A stretch of 28,037 bases of DNA from JBCDCP01 sp039181495 (GTDB lineage Bacteria > Pseudomonadota > Alphaproteobacteria > Rhizobiales > Tepidamorphaceae). Of this stretch, positions 1 through 7,575 are shown one piece after another; the first letter of the stretch is position 1, and the number at the start of each line of letters is the position of its first letter. The notes beneath the pieces were generated by a model that saw nothing but the letters and a program-made list of their open reading frames with translations, was not told the origin of the DNA and did not search any database. Location of the stretch: NCBI GenBank assembly GCA_039181495.1, contig JBCDCP010000024.1:1-28037 (forward strand), read 5' to 3'. The position numbers and the translations under genes are program-made.

Positions 1-275
1 CAATCAAGATCGCGCTCCGCCCCACCGGAACTGACGATGTCCCCCAAGGAAATACGGCGCCGCTCCCGCGCCAGCACATAACCGCCACGTGGTCCACGAA
101 TGCTCTTCAGGATACCATCCCGGACCAGTGACTGAAGGACCGGTTCAAGCTGCCGGCGAGGGATGCCCATACGCGCTGCGAAATCCTTGCTCGAAACAGG
201 CCCGAAGCGGCCATGATGAGCAATGTCGACGACCGCTTCCACAGCGAGGATCGATTTTCGCGAAAGCGAGAGCAT
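1..275 (-). CDS. Rrf2-family transcriptional regulator (3' end cut by window edge)
   Basis: The first 91 codons of an Rrf2-type winged-helix regulator (IscR/RirA/NsrR superfamily) are visible. The protein opens MLSLSRKSILAVEAVVDIA, then a helix-turn-helix region with SSKDFAARMGIPRRQLEPVL, then the wing signature IRGPRGGYVLARE followed by RISLGDIV. That order is diagnostic for the family. The domain that carries the Fe-S cysteines lies past the edge, so iron, Fe-S or NO sensing cannot be judged. The ATG at 275 is preceded by a GAAGGA ribosome-binding site that overlaps the stop codon of dut, only 14 bp upstream. The gene is therefore the fifth member of the ubiE-ubiB-coaBC-dut operon and is probably translated by coupling. 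Subfamily unknown. Confidence 0.85.
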   Translation of the reverse strand, partial: MLSLSRKSILAVEAVVDIAHHGRFGPVSSKDFAARMGIPRRQLEPVLQSLVRDGILKSIRGPRGGYVLARERRRISLGDIVSSGGAERDLD

Positions 276-289
276 GTCTGGTGCGTCCT

Positions 290-820
290 TCAGGTCTTCG
301 GTCCGCAATCGGCAGAATCCGATTGGGTCGTGCTGGTTTGCTGGATTGAATGGGTCTGCCGGCCAGTCGAACCAAAGCCGCCATCGGCGCGCACTGTTTC
401 CGGCAGCGCGGCGACTTCAACCAGTTCAGCGCGTGTCACAGGGGCGACGATCATTTGTGCGATGCGCATGCCGCGGGTCACCGCGAACGCATCGGCACCA
501 TGATTGATAAGCAGAATGCCGACCTCGCCGCGATAGTCGGAATCGATGGTTCCGGGCGTGTTGAGGCAGGTGATCCCGTCCTTGAGGGCCAGTCCCGAGC
601 GTGGCCGGATCTGCGCTTCGAAACCGTCCGGGACAGCGATCGACAACCCCGTTGGGATCAAAGCGCGCCCGCCAGGCTCCAATACGATGGGTTCGTTCTC
701 AGGCACGGCCGCCACCAGATCCATCCCCGCGGCTCCGGTGGTCTGATAGGTCGGCAAGGGCAGCCCTGCCAGATGTGGCAAGCTGCGAACGGGCAAATCG
801 ATGTTTGCGGCTTTCGTCAT
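290..820 (-). CDS. dut: dUTP diphosphatase (dUTPase)
   Basis: Trimeric dUTPase hydrolyses dUTP to dUMP and pyrophosphate in the cytosol, keeping uracil out of DNA and supplying dUMP for thymidylate synthesis. All five family motifs are present in order: AAGMDL, PRSGLA, the GTIDSDYRGE motif with the catalytic Asp, RIAQMIVAPV, and the C-terminal GGFGSTG arm that closes over the active site. The ATG at 820 is preferred; a GTG at 829 would add three residues, and neither has a clear ribosome-binding site. The protein is 176 residues. About 26 polar residues follow the GGFGSTG motif, longer than the usual end of about 150 residues; this tail may be disordered. The gene lies 27 bp after coaBC; dut next to coaBC is a very common bacterial pairing. 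Confidence 0.96.
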   Translation of the reverse strand: MTKAANIDLPVRSLPHLAGLPLPTYQTTGAAGMDLVAAVPENEPIVLEPGGRALIPTGLSIAVPDGFEAQIRPRSGLALKDGITCLNTPGTIDSDYRGEVGILLINHGADAFAVTRGMRIAQMIVAPVTRAELVEVAALPETVRADGGFGSTGRQTHSIQQTSTTQSDSADCGPKT

Positions 821-847
821 CGGAGGCACAAGGGGCTCATGCGGCGA

Positions 848-2104
848 TCACTGAGCCGCATCGATCTTGGGGGTCCCGTCCTCAAGAGCGCTGGCCAGCC
901 GCGCCACCAGGCGTTCTGCAACAGCCTGCTTTGACATCAAAGGCCATTCATCGACGCCAGCACCCGTGATCAGATGAATGGTGTTCGAATCACCCCCCAT
1001 AACGCCAGACTGCTCGGAGACGTCGTTGGCTAGAAGCCAGTCGGCGCCTTTGCGCAGGCGCTTTTCCTGAGCATGCTTCAAGACATCGTCCGTTTCGGCG
1101 GCAAAGCCGATAACAAGTTGCGGCCGACGGGTGGGATGATTGGCAAGTGTCTTGAGAATGTCCGGGTTCTCGGTGAGCTGCAGTTCCGGCACTTCGGTCC
1201 CGGCGGTTTTCTTGATCTTGCTGTTTGTTGCAGAGACCGGCCGCCAGTCGGCAACTGCAGCGGCGCAGATAGCGATATCAGCAGGAAGGGCGTCTTCGGT
1301 GGCTTCGAGCATCTGCCCGGCCGTTTCGACGTGCACCACCCTGACGCCCTTGGGATCGCCGAGGTTCACGGGCCCTGAGATGAGCGTCACATCAGCGCCC
1401 GCATCCGCAGCGGCCTGGGCAATGGCATGCCCCTGCTTGCCTGAAGACCGGTTGGCGATGTAGCGCACAGGATCGATCGGCTCGTGTGTCGGCCCTGACG
1501 TCACCAGAACGTGGCGTCCCGATAGAGCCCCCGGCGTTGTTTTACGGACGAAGACCGATGAGATCGCCGCCAAGATGTCCTCGGGCTCCGACAACCGGCC
1601 TGGGCCATACTCGCCGCACGCCATGTCTCCTTCTTCGGGGCCCACGAACAGGACGCCATCCTGGCGAAGCGCGGCCATGTTGCGCCGGCTGGCGGGGTGT
1701 TCCCACATCCTGACATTCATCGCCGGTGCGCAAAGAACGGGTTTGTCGGTCGCCAGCAGTGCGGTGGAGGCGAGATCATTGGCCTGACCAGTTGCCATGC
1801 GGGCCATCAGGTCGGCGGTTGCGGGGGCAACGACTAACAGATCAGCATCTCGCGACAATTCAATATGGCCCATCTCGTGTTCATCGGTGAGGTCGAACAG
1901 ATCAATATAGGCCTTGTCGCCCGATAACGCCGACACCGATAGCGGCGTTACGAACTCTGCGCCGGCACGGGTCAGAATGCAGCGCACGGATGCACCCGCG
2001 CCGTTCAGAAGCCTGATCAGCAACAGCGATTTATAGGCTGCAATACCACCGCCGATGATCAGCAGGATACGCTTGCCTGAGAGGGAGGACGTGTCGGTTA
2101 CCAT
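848..2104 (-). CDS. coaBC: Bifunctional phosphopantothenoylcysteine decarboxylase / phosphopantothenate-cysteine ligase
   Basis: This enzyme carries out two consecutive steps of coenzyme A synthesis: ligation of cysteine to 4'-phosphopantothenate (CoaB) and FMN-dependent decarboxylation to 4'-phosphopantetheine (CoaC). The N-terminal half is the flavoprotein CoaC domain: GKRILLIIGGGIAAYKS, the catalytic-histidine region GHIELSR, PAMNVRMW and the flexible flap DMACGEYGPGR. The C-terminal half is the CoaB domain: VLVTSGPTHEPIDPVRYI with NRSSGKQGHA and the lysine-rich SKIKK segment. The start at 2104 is chosen because GGTGATC, complementary to the 16S rRNA 3' end, lies upstream. An ATG at 2128 in frame would add eight residues but has only GTGGA directly before it. 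The gene is third in the operon, 67 bp after ubiB with this start. Length of about 418 residues is normal. Confidence 0.95.
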   Translation of the reverse strand: MVTDTSSLSGKRILLIIGGGIAAYKSLLLIRLLNGAGASVRCILTRAGAEFVTPLSVSALSGDKAYIDLFDLTDEHEMGHIELSRDADLLVVAPATADLMARMATGQANDLASTALLATDKPVLCAPAMNVRMWEHPASRRNMAALRQDGVLFVGPEEGDMACGEYGPGRLSEPEDILAAISSVFVRKTTPGALSGRHVLVTSGPTHEPIDPVRYIANRSSGKQGHAIAQAAADAGADVTLISGPVNLGDPKGVRVVHVETAGQMLEATEDALPADIAICAAAVADWRPVSATNSKIKKTAGTEVPELQLTENPDILKTLANHPTRRPQLVIGFAAETDDVLKHAQEKRLRKGADWLLANDVSEQSGVMGGDSNTIHLITGAGVDEWPLMSKQAVAERLVARLASALEDGTPKIDAAQ

Positions 2105-2171
2105 CGCCTTGATCACCACGACGTACATTCCACGAGAATTTTGTGGAGTTTAGCCGGGAATATGGGTCGCG

Positions 2172-3719
2172 TCAGCCCAAAATACCAAACGCGATGAATC
2201 CCAGTGCGATGGCGATGGCCCAGAGACCTGCGGTGTTCCAGCATCGGTCGCGCCTATCCATTGATGGCGCGCCAGGGCCGGTGTCGGTATCGGCACCATT
2301 GGCGGCCATCACCTGGAGCCGCTCGGCGATGTCTTCGGCACGAGACACAAGATCGGGAATTCGACCGACGAAATGCCCCAAGGCTCCGGCCGCTTCGGCC
2401 GCCTTGCCGATCTGTCCGGCCGGCCCGAGATTGCGCGCGATCCACTCACCGATGACAGGTTCGGATGTCTTCCACATATTGAAGTTGGGATCGAGTTCGC
2501 GGGACAGCCCTTCGACTACAACCATAGTCTTCTGCAGGAGGATCAGTTCGGGGCGGGTTTGCATCCCGAACAGGTCGGTCACCTCGAACAGCTGGGTCAG
2601 CAGCCGGCCCATGGAGATATCACTGGCCGAGGCGTCGAGGATCGGCGTCCCGATCGCCCGCAGCGCTTGTGCAAAATCGTCGACGGAATGATGCGCCGGC
2701 ACGTATCCCGCTTCGAAATGAACTTCTGCCGCGCGCCTGTAGTCCTGCTTGATGTACCCCCACAGGATCTCGGCCAGAAACCGCCGCTCGCGTGGATTGA
2801 GCCTGCCGACGATGCCGAAATCGATGGCGACGACCGTTCCGTCGGGCTCGACGAAGAGATTGCCCGGATGCATGTCGGCATGGAACACACCATCCCGCAT
2901 GGCGTGCCGTAGGAAGGACTGCATTATTGCATTGGCCAGCCGGACCCGGTCATGCCCTGCTGCCTCCAACGCATCAAAGTCTGTGAGCTTCAGGCCATCG
3001 ATCCATTCGGTCGTCAAGACGCGCTTGGATGATCGCTTCCAATCGACTTTGGGCACGCGGAACCCGGGATCGTCCTTGGCGTTGCGGCCAATCTCCTCGA
3101 TGGCGGCCGCTTCCATGCGCAGGTCCATCTCGATCCGAGCGACCCGCTCCTGGTCTCGCAGGACATCGACGACCCGCAACCGGCGCATCTCCGAGTCCAT
3201 GGTTTCTGCCAGATGAGCGCCGGTGTAGAACATGCGGAAGTCGCGTGCGGCGATGCGGTCGATGCTGGGCCTCAGCACCTTGACCGCCATCGGCTGCCCG
3301 TCGATTTCGGCCTTATGCACCTGCGCGATTGAGGCAGCTGCTATGGCCGGGCCGAGCCTTCCAAAAAGCGCATCCGCTTCGTCGCCGAATTCCTCGCGCA
3401 GGGTCTGTTGTGCCTCGTTGACCGGGAATGGCGGCAGCCGGTCCTGCAATGTCGATAGTTCCGTGGCGATTGCCTTACCGACAACATCGGGACGGGTGGC
3501 GAGAAACTGACCGAGCTTGATGTGCGTCGGGCCGAGCCTCTGGATGGCACCGGACAGATCGCGCTTTCCCTCCGGCTTCTCAAGCAGCTGTAGAGACTTG
3601 AGCGCCAGCGACGGACCCGGCGGCAAACCGCGCGGATCAAGCGGTGCGAAGGCACCATTGCGCGCAAGCGTTATGCCGGCGCGCGCAAGGCCGAAGAGGT
3701 GGGCGATTTTCGATAGCAT
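2172..3719 (-). CDS. ubiB: UbiB-family ubiquinone biosynthesis ATPase/kinase-like protein
   Basis: UbiB is an ABC1/ADCK/Coq8-type atypical kinase-fold protein, needed for ubiquinone synthesis at the membrane. It appears to act as an ATPase that supports the Ubi enzymes rather than as a classical protein kinase. The sequence has the family KxGQ motif (KLGQFLATRPD), the Ala-rich nucleotide loop AAASIAQVHKA, the VKVLRP lysine, the catalytic loop HADMHPGNLFV, and the metal-binding DFG in VAIDFGIVGRL. A hydrophobic C-terminal anchor (LWAIAIALGFIAFGILG) ends the protein, after a charged linker MDRRDRC. Length of 515 residues is typical. It begins 18 bp after the ubiE stop, so the two quinone genes are co-transcribed. 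Confidence 0.95.
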   Translation of the reverse strand: MLSKIAHLFGLARAGITLARNGAFAPLDPRGLPPGPSLALKSLQLLEKPEGKRDLSGAIQRLGPTHIKLGQFLATRPDVVGKAIATELSTLQDRLPPFPVNEAQQTLREEFGDEADALFGRLGPAIAAASIAQVHKAEIDGQPMAVKVLRPSIDRIAARDFRMFYTGAHLAETMDSEMRRLRVVDVLRDQERVARIEMDLRMEAAAIEEIGRNAKDDPGFRVPKVDWKRSSKRVLTTEWIDGLKLTDFDALEAAGHDRVRLANAIMQSFLRHAMRDGVFHADMHPGNLFVEPDGTVVAIDFGIVGRLNPRERRFLAEILWGYIKQDYRRAAEVHFEAGYVPAHHSVDDFAQALRAIGTPILDASASDISMGRLLTQLFEVTDLFGMQTRPELILLQKTMVVVEGLSRELDPNFNMWKTSEPVIGEWIARNLGPAGQIGKAAEAAGALGHFVGRIPDLVSRAEDIAERLQVMAANGADTDTGPGAPSMDRRDRCWNTAGLWAIAIALGFIAFGILG

Positions 3720-3737
3720 ATGCCGGCTGCTCGAACC

Positions 3738-4574
3738 CTAGATCTTCCAGCCCGAATGGAGGGCGGCGACACCGCCGGTTAGGTTGCGGTAACTCACGCG
3801 CGCAAATCCGGCTTCCCGGATCATGGCGGCGAACCGGTCCTGGGTCGGGAACTTGCGAATGCTCTCGACCAGATAGCGGTAGGGCTCGGCGTCTCCGATG
3901 ACGCTGCGGCCCATCGCCGGGATCACATTGAATGAATAGGCATCATAGATTCGGTCGAGCCCGGGCACATCAACCTGGCTGAATTCAAGGCAGAGGAAAC
4001 GCCCACCGGGCTTGAGCACGCGGAAGGCTTCGCTCAGCGCATTATCGACATTGGTTACGTTGCGGATCCCAAAGGCGATCGTGTAGGCGTCGAACGTGGA
4101 CGAGGGCAAGGGTAATGCCTCCGCATCGCCTGCCGTGAACCGTGTCTGATCGCCTTCCGGACGCGAGAGGCTGCGCGACAGTCCGACGCTCAGCATTTCG
4201 GCGTTGATATCGACAACATCAATGTCGGCACGCGGACAACGCGCAGCAATGCGGAAGGCGATGTCACCCGTACCACCGGCCACATCGACGACCTTGTACG
4301 GTGCGCCGCCTGGCCGTTGCGGTGGCGACAGCCACGCCACCATTGCGTCTTTCCAGAGCCTGTGGAGGCCACCCGACATCAGATCGTTCATCAGATCGTA
4401 GCGGCGCGCAACACGGTCAAAGACATCCCCCACCATCCGTGCCTTGTCGGCAGAGGGGACATCCTGAAATCCGAAATGGGTGGTTTCGCCGGACGGACCC
4501 GACGTGTTTCGGTTGGAAGCTGACATCTTCGCTGGCTGGTCCTGACTCTTGATCTCACACAACGGGATCAGCAT
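3738..4574 (-). CDS. ubiE: Ubiquinone/menaquinone C-methyltransferase UbiE
   Basis: UbiE is the SAM-dependent C-methyltransferase of ubiquinone synthesis and, where present, menaquinone synthesis. The N-terminal family signature THFGFQDV is followed by VFDRVARRYDLMNDLMSGG and HRLWKDAMV. Motif I of the class I methyltransferase fold is VVDVAGGTGDIAF; the acidic ribose-binding DIN follows, and the signature FGIRNVTNVDNAL with RVLKPGGRFLCLEFS sits in the second half. The start at 4574 is chosen because AGGTGATC lies 2 nt upstream, which is a near-ideal match to the 16S tail at the right spacing. A start at 4526 (MSASNRN) would agree better with the usual protein length but lacks a good ribosome-binding site. 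First gene of the minus-strand operon and divergent from mutM. Confidence 0.94.
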   Translation of the reverse strand: MLIPLCEIKSQDQPAKMSASNRNTSGPSGETTHFGFQDVPSADKARMVGDVFDRVARRYDLMNDLMSGGLHRLWKDAMVAWLSPPQRPGGAPYKVVDVAGGTGDIAFRIAARCPRADIDVVDINAEMLSVGLSRSLSRPEGDQTRFTAGDAEALPLPSSTFDAYTIAFGIRNVTNVDNALSEAFRVLKPGGRFLCLEFSQVDVPGLDRIYDAYSFNVIPAMGRSVIGDAEPYRYLVESIRKFPTQDRFAAMIREAGFARVSYRNLTGGVAALHSGWKI

Positions 4575-4599
4575 GCGATCACCTGAAGCGGCGCGGACG

Positions 4600-4626
4600 A
4601 TAGCGCAAGGCATGCGGCAGCGCTAT
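4600..4626. promoter_or_regulatory. Inverted repeat between divergent ubiE and mutM
   Basis: Perfect 7-bp arms ATAGCGC (4600-4606) and GCGCTAT (4620-4626) flank 13 bp in the 96-bp space between the divergent starts of ubiE and mutM. The position suits an operator acting on one or both genes, but no family of regulator is implied by the sequence. It could be a chance repeat. Confidence 0.3.
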
Positions 4627-4670
4627 GGTCGCGCGATTCATCATGAACATGGCACCGCAGATCGCGCAGC

Positions 4671-5570
4671 ATGCCTGAATTACCAGAAGTTGAGACAGTT
4701 CGCCGCGGCCTTGAGCCTGTCATGGCGGGCGCTGTGATTGCATCAGCGCATCAGGCAAGGCCCGACTTGCGCTTTCCGTTCCCCGAGCGTTTCACCGCCA
4801 GGCTAGAGGGTGCGCGGGTCAACACGTTGCGCCGGCGGGCCAAGTTCATGCTGGCTGATCTGTCGACCGGAGAGACACTGCTGATGCATCTCGGCATGTC
4901 CTGCTCGTTCCGGATCGTGCCACCTGACGTAAGCGAAAAGAGCAAGCGTGCATCAGTCCCGGGAGACTTCCACCATCCGCGTAGCGCGGCTCGTGCGCAT
5001 GACCACTTCATGCTGCACATGTCGAACGGGAGCACCGTCGTCTACAACGATCCGCGCCGGTTTGGGTTTGCCTTGCTGTTTCCAACAGACAATATCGACG
5101 TCGCACCCCATCTCAGAGGGCTGGGAGTCGAGCCGCTCGGCAATGACCTCAATGCGGACTATCTCAATGCTGCCTTGCGCGGAAAACGCACCCCGTTGAA
5201 GGCGGCACTTCTCGATCAGCGGATCATTGCCGGTCTGGGCAACATCTATGTTTGCGAAGCGCTATTCAGGGCCGGATTGTCGCCGCGGCGACTGGCCGGC
5301 AGCATCACAACAGCGCGCGGTGCGCCGAGCAAACGTGTGGAGTTGCTGGTCCGGGCCATCCGTGACGTTCTTGAGGCGGCCCTGGAGGCTGGCGGGTCAA
5401 CGTTGCGTGACTTCAGCCATGCCGACGGTGAACTGGGCTACTTCCAGCACACCTTCTCAGTATACGATCGCGAGGCCGAGCCCTGCAAAAATCCGAACTG
5501 TCGCAATGTTGTTCAGCGCATTGTCCAGTCTGGCCGTTCGACATTCTTCTGCGCCCACTGTCAGCGGTAG
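4671..5570 (+). CDS. mutM: Bifunctional DNA-formamidopyrimidine glycosylase / AP lyase
   Basis: MutM (Fpg) removes 8-oxoguanine and formamidopyrimidines from DNA and cleaves the abasic strand. The mature N-terminus must be Pro-Glu, and the protein begins MPELPEVETVRRGL: Pro2 is the Schiff-base nucleophile and Glu3 the general acid. Lys58 in RRAKFML is the conserved phosphate-contact lysine. The helix-two-turn-helix segment includes GLGNIYVCEALFRAGLSP. A C-terminal zinc finger is intact (CKNPNC and CAHC), with the QSGRSTFFC arginine loop between the cysteine pairs. At 299 residues it is slightly longer than the usual 270-280; an insertion lies around residues 86-102 (PDVSEKSKRASVPGDFH). Followed 27 bp later by the enoyl-CoA hydratase gene, likely co-transcribed. 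Confidence 0.97.
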   Translation: MPELPEVETVRRGLEPVMAGAVIASAHQARPDLRFPFPERFTARLEGARVNTLRRRAKFMLADLSTGETLLMHLGMSCSFRIVPPDVSEKSKRASVPGDFHHPRSAARAHDHFMLHMSNGSTVVYNDPRRFGFALLFPTDNIDVAPHLRGLGVEPLGNDLNADYLNAALRGKRTPLKAALLDQRIIAGLGNIYVCEALFRAGLSPRRLAGSITTARGAPSKRVELLVRAIRDVLEAALEAGGSTLRDFSHADGELGYFQHTFSVYDREAEPCKNPNCRNVVQRIVQSGRSTFFCAHCQR

Positions 5571-5597
5571 TTCCGCCGCCCCTTTCCGGAGCCGTCC

Positions 5598-6371
5598 ATG
5601 CCCTATGAAACTCTCAACCACGAAACCCGCGGCGGCGTCACGATCCTGACGCTCAATCGGCCTGACTCTATGAACGCCCTCAACGGGCAGATGATCGACG
5701 AACTCGGAGCCGCCGCGACTGCGTTCGATGGCGATGTGACCCAGGGCTGCATGATCGTAACCGGATCGAGCGAGGTCTTTGCCGCGGGAGCTGACATCAA
5801 AGAGATGGTCGACCGCGATTTTGTCGACATGGTCGAAGACGATTTCCTTGCACCACTGGACCGATTTGCCGCTGTCCAGAAACCGGTGATCGCCGCTGTG
5901 TCGGGTTACGCGCTGGGCGGAGGCTGCGAGCTGGCGATGATGTGCGATTTCATTATTGCGTCCGACACTGCAAGGTTTGGCCAGCCGGAGATCAATCTCG
6001 GGATCATGCCGGGGGCAGGTGGTTCGCAACGGCTGACGCGGTTTGTTGGCAAGGCCAAGGCCATGGAGATGTGTCTGACCGGTCGCATGTTGGACGCAGC
6101 GGAAGCTGAACGATCGGGGCTGGTCTCACGCGTAGTGGACAGTGACGATCTCATGGAAGAGGCCCTCAAGGCGGCCGAGAAGATCGACAGCCTGTCTCGT
6201 CCGGCGGTGATATTGACCAAACAGGCCGTCGACCGCGCTTACGAAACAACGCTCGCCGAGGGCGTGCTGATGGAACGACGGGCATTCCAGTCTCTGTTCG
6301 CCACCGAAGATCAGAATGAAGGCATGATTGCCTTCGCGGAGAAGCGCAGCCCGCAATTTCGCAATCGCTAA
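5598..6371 (+). CDS. Enoyl-CoA hydratase (crotonase family)
   Basis: Probable short-chain enoyl-CoA hydratase, adding water to trans-2-enoyl-CoA in fatty-acid beta-oxidation. The crotonase fold signatures are complete: the oxyanion-hole region AAGADI, GYALGGGCELAMMCD, and FGQPEINLGIMPGAGGSQRL. Glu111 and Glu131 are 20 residues apart, the same spacing as catalytic Glu144 and Glu164 of rat mitochondrial hydratase; both being present argues for a true hydratase and not an isomerase-only paralogue. The C-terminus (FAEKRSPQFRNR) is also mitochondrial-type. The ATG at 5598 has GGAG about 7 nt upstream. From memory, an enoyl-CoA hydratase next to mutM and rpsT is a recurring arrangement beside dnaA in alphaproteobacteria. 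Substrate length is not inferable. Confidence 0.93.
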   Translation: MPYETLNHETRGGVTILTLNRPDSMNALNGQMIDELGAAATAFDGDVTQGCMIVTGSSEVFAAGADIKEMVDRDFVDMVEDDFLAPLDRFAAVQKPVIAAVSGYALGGGCELAMMCDFIIASDTARFGQPEINLGIMPGAGGSQRLTRFVGKAKAMEMCLTGRMLDAAEAERSGLVSRVVDSDDLMEEALKAAEKIDSLSRPAVILTKQAVDRAYETTLAEGVLMERRAFQSLFATEDQNEGMIAFAEKRSPQFRNR

Positions 6372-6576
6372 CTGCCGGCCGTTATCGGTCACAGCGATGG
6401 CACAGGACGCGACGATCGGTTGACGCCTGTTCGGACACGTCGTAAGAGCACCGCCAATCGCCGGTCAGCGTTCCAAGCGCTAGCTCCGGCTTTGTATTTT
6501 CATGCCCATTTCGACCGATGATGCGACCAATATGATGGTGGCGACGGCTCCGGGTAGTTAAAGGCAGGATCCAACC

Positions 6577-6840
6577 ATGGCGAACACCAAGTCAGCCAAG
6601 AAGATGGTGCGCAAGATCGCTCGGCGCACAGAAGTCAACAAAGCCCGCCGTAGCAGGATGCGGACACATATCCGCAGTGTTGAAGAGGCCATCGCAAGTG
6701 GCGACAAAGCGGCCGCGGAGGCAGCGCTGGGTGCGGCTGAACCGGAGATCATCAGGTCTGCGCAAAATGGTGTGATGCACCGTAATACGGCGGCCCGGAA
6801 GGTGTCCCGGTTGACCAAGCGTGTCCGCGCCCTGGGCTAA
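6577..6840 (+). CDS. rpsT: 30S ribosomal protein S20
   Basis: S20 binds 16S rRNA early in assembly of the small subunit. The 87-residue basic protein starts MANTKSAKKMVRKIARR and ends HRNTAARKVSRLTKRVRAL; it is helical and rich in Lys, Arg and Ala throughout, as expected for bS20. A ribosome-binding site AGGA lies about 7 nt before the ATG. The 205 bp upstream (6372-6576) separates it from the hydratase gene and must contain its own promoter or leader; I see no clear terminator there. A strong terminator follows at 6892-6921. Confidence 0.97.
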   Translation: MANTKSAKKMVRKIARRTEVNKARRSRMRTHIRSVEEAIASGDKAAAEAALGAAEPEIIRSAQNGVMHRNTAARKVSRLTKRVRALG

Positions 6841-6891
6841 GCCAAAATTGCTCGGGTCTGTGGCGCAGAATCGGCACAAATACGGACCGAT

Positions 6892-6921
6892 CCTGCGGTG
6901 TGTTGATCGCAGGGGTTTTTT
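6892..6921 (+). terminator. Rho-independent terminator of rpsT
   Basis: Stem CCTGCG (6892-6897) / CGCAGG (6908-6913) with a 10-nt loop, followed by GG and six T. It ends the mutM-hydratase-rpsT transcript 52 bp after the rpsT stop. The T-run is also the left arm of a 15-bp palindrome (TTTTCCT-A-AGGAAAA, 6918-6932). Confidence 0.85.
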
Positions 6922-7297
6922 CCTAAGGAAAACAATTTCTAACGTCAGATTCTGAACCTGGAATAAGCGTCTTTCATGGCGTGGACGATTGCTAAACACG
7001 CATCCGAACGCGATAAAATATTTGTAATCAATGCGTTAGAGACTATCTCTTGGATGCCCATACGCCCCGCACGGACGCCAGAAACTGGCTTTGTGGCAAA
7101 AAGATGAACTTTTTTTCCACGTGTGTTTTTGGGTACAGTTTGCAGGGCATCGGAGATTCCTCACGTGTTTTTAGGTGGTTAGAAAATCGTACGCGAAACG
7201 GCTTTTGGATCGTGATCGAGTCAACCCCTAAAAGACGAAATTTTGCGCCGTGAGTCGGCTTGAAAAAGGCCCAGTCTCCGGTTTATTCTCCCCTCGG

Positions 7298-7321
7298 CTT
7301 GAGCGGCTCGCTCAAGTTTTT
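7298..7321 (+). terminator. Orphan Rho-independent terminator
   Basis: Perfect stem CTTGAGC (7298-7304) / GCTCAAG (7310-7316) with a 5-nt loop, followed directly by five T. No supported gene ends just upstream; the rpsT transcript already has a terminator 380 bp earlier. It therefore either backs up rpsT or ends a small non-coding transcript that begins between 6922 and 7297. Confidence 0.75.
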
Positions 7322-7516
7322 CAGTGAACAAGTTAGTATTGGTTCGCTTCAGCGAAGATGGGAGAGTTTTGTCTGATGAATAGTCGAGATGCGTTTTGCC
7401 GATTTTTGAATATTCTCCCGTCATATTCCTTGGTGGCATCTTTCTGACACCTTGATGCCGAGTTTGCGGCGCGAGCTGGCCGCATTCTTATGTTCCTATC
7501 GTAGCGAGTTTTTTAG

Positions 7517-7535
7517 CGCTGACATGATGTCAGCG
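7517..7535. promoter_or_regulatory. Palindrome upstream of the rhodanese gene (candidate operator)
   Basis: Perfect 9-bp arms CGCTGACAT and ATGTCAGCG around a single central G, ending 40 bp before the rhodanese ATG at 7576. The tight centre favours a dimeric-repressor site over an RNA hairpin, since a one-nucleotide loop cannot form. The regulator is unknown. Confidence 0.5.
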
Positions 7536-7575
7536 AACAGGTTTTCTTTGCCTATTCGGCAGGTCCGGTCAGTCC

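Larger units (their letters stand above)
6922..7575. other. AT-rich intergenic interval between rpsT and the dnaA-side genes; no convincing gene
   Basis: This stretch is clearly lower in G+C than the surrounding genes: 7081-7140 has 23 G+C in 60 and 7381-7440 has 26 in 60 by hand count. It contains an imperfect direct repeat of CACGTGT followed by T-rich sequence (7118 and 7162, 44 bp apart), several GANTC methylation-type sites (6868, 6949, 7155, 7219 and 7252, approximate), an orphan terminator at 7298-7321 and a palindrome at 7517-7535. A 67-codon open frame at 7050-7253 begins with TTG and has no ribosome-binding site or family resemblance. I find no DnaA box within one mismatch of TTATCCACA. 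It may be an origin-associated region or may encode a small RNA; neither is shown. Confidence 0.5.

Noticed and set aside
7092..7125. Possible DnaA boxes (TGTGGCAAA and TTTTCCACG)
   Set aside because: Each differs from the consensus at two positions, and they do not form an array.
7050..7253. 67-codon open frame in the AT-rich interval
   Set aside because: TTG start, no ribosome-binding site, no recognisable family, and composition that follows the low-GC background.
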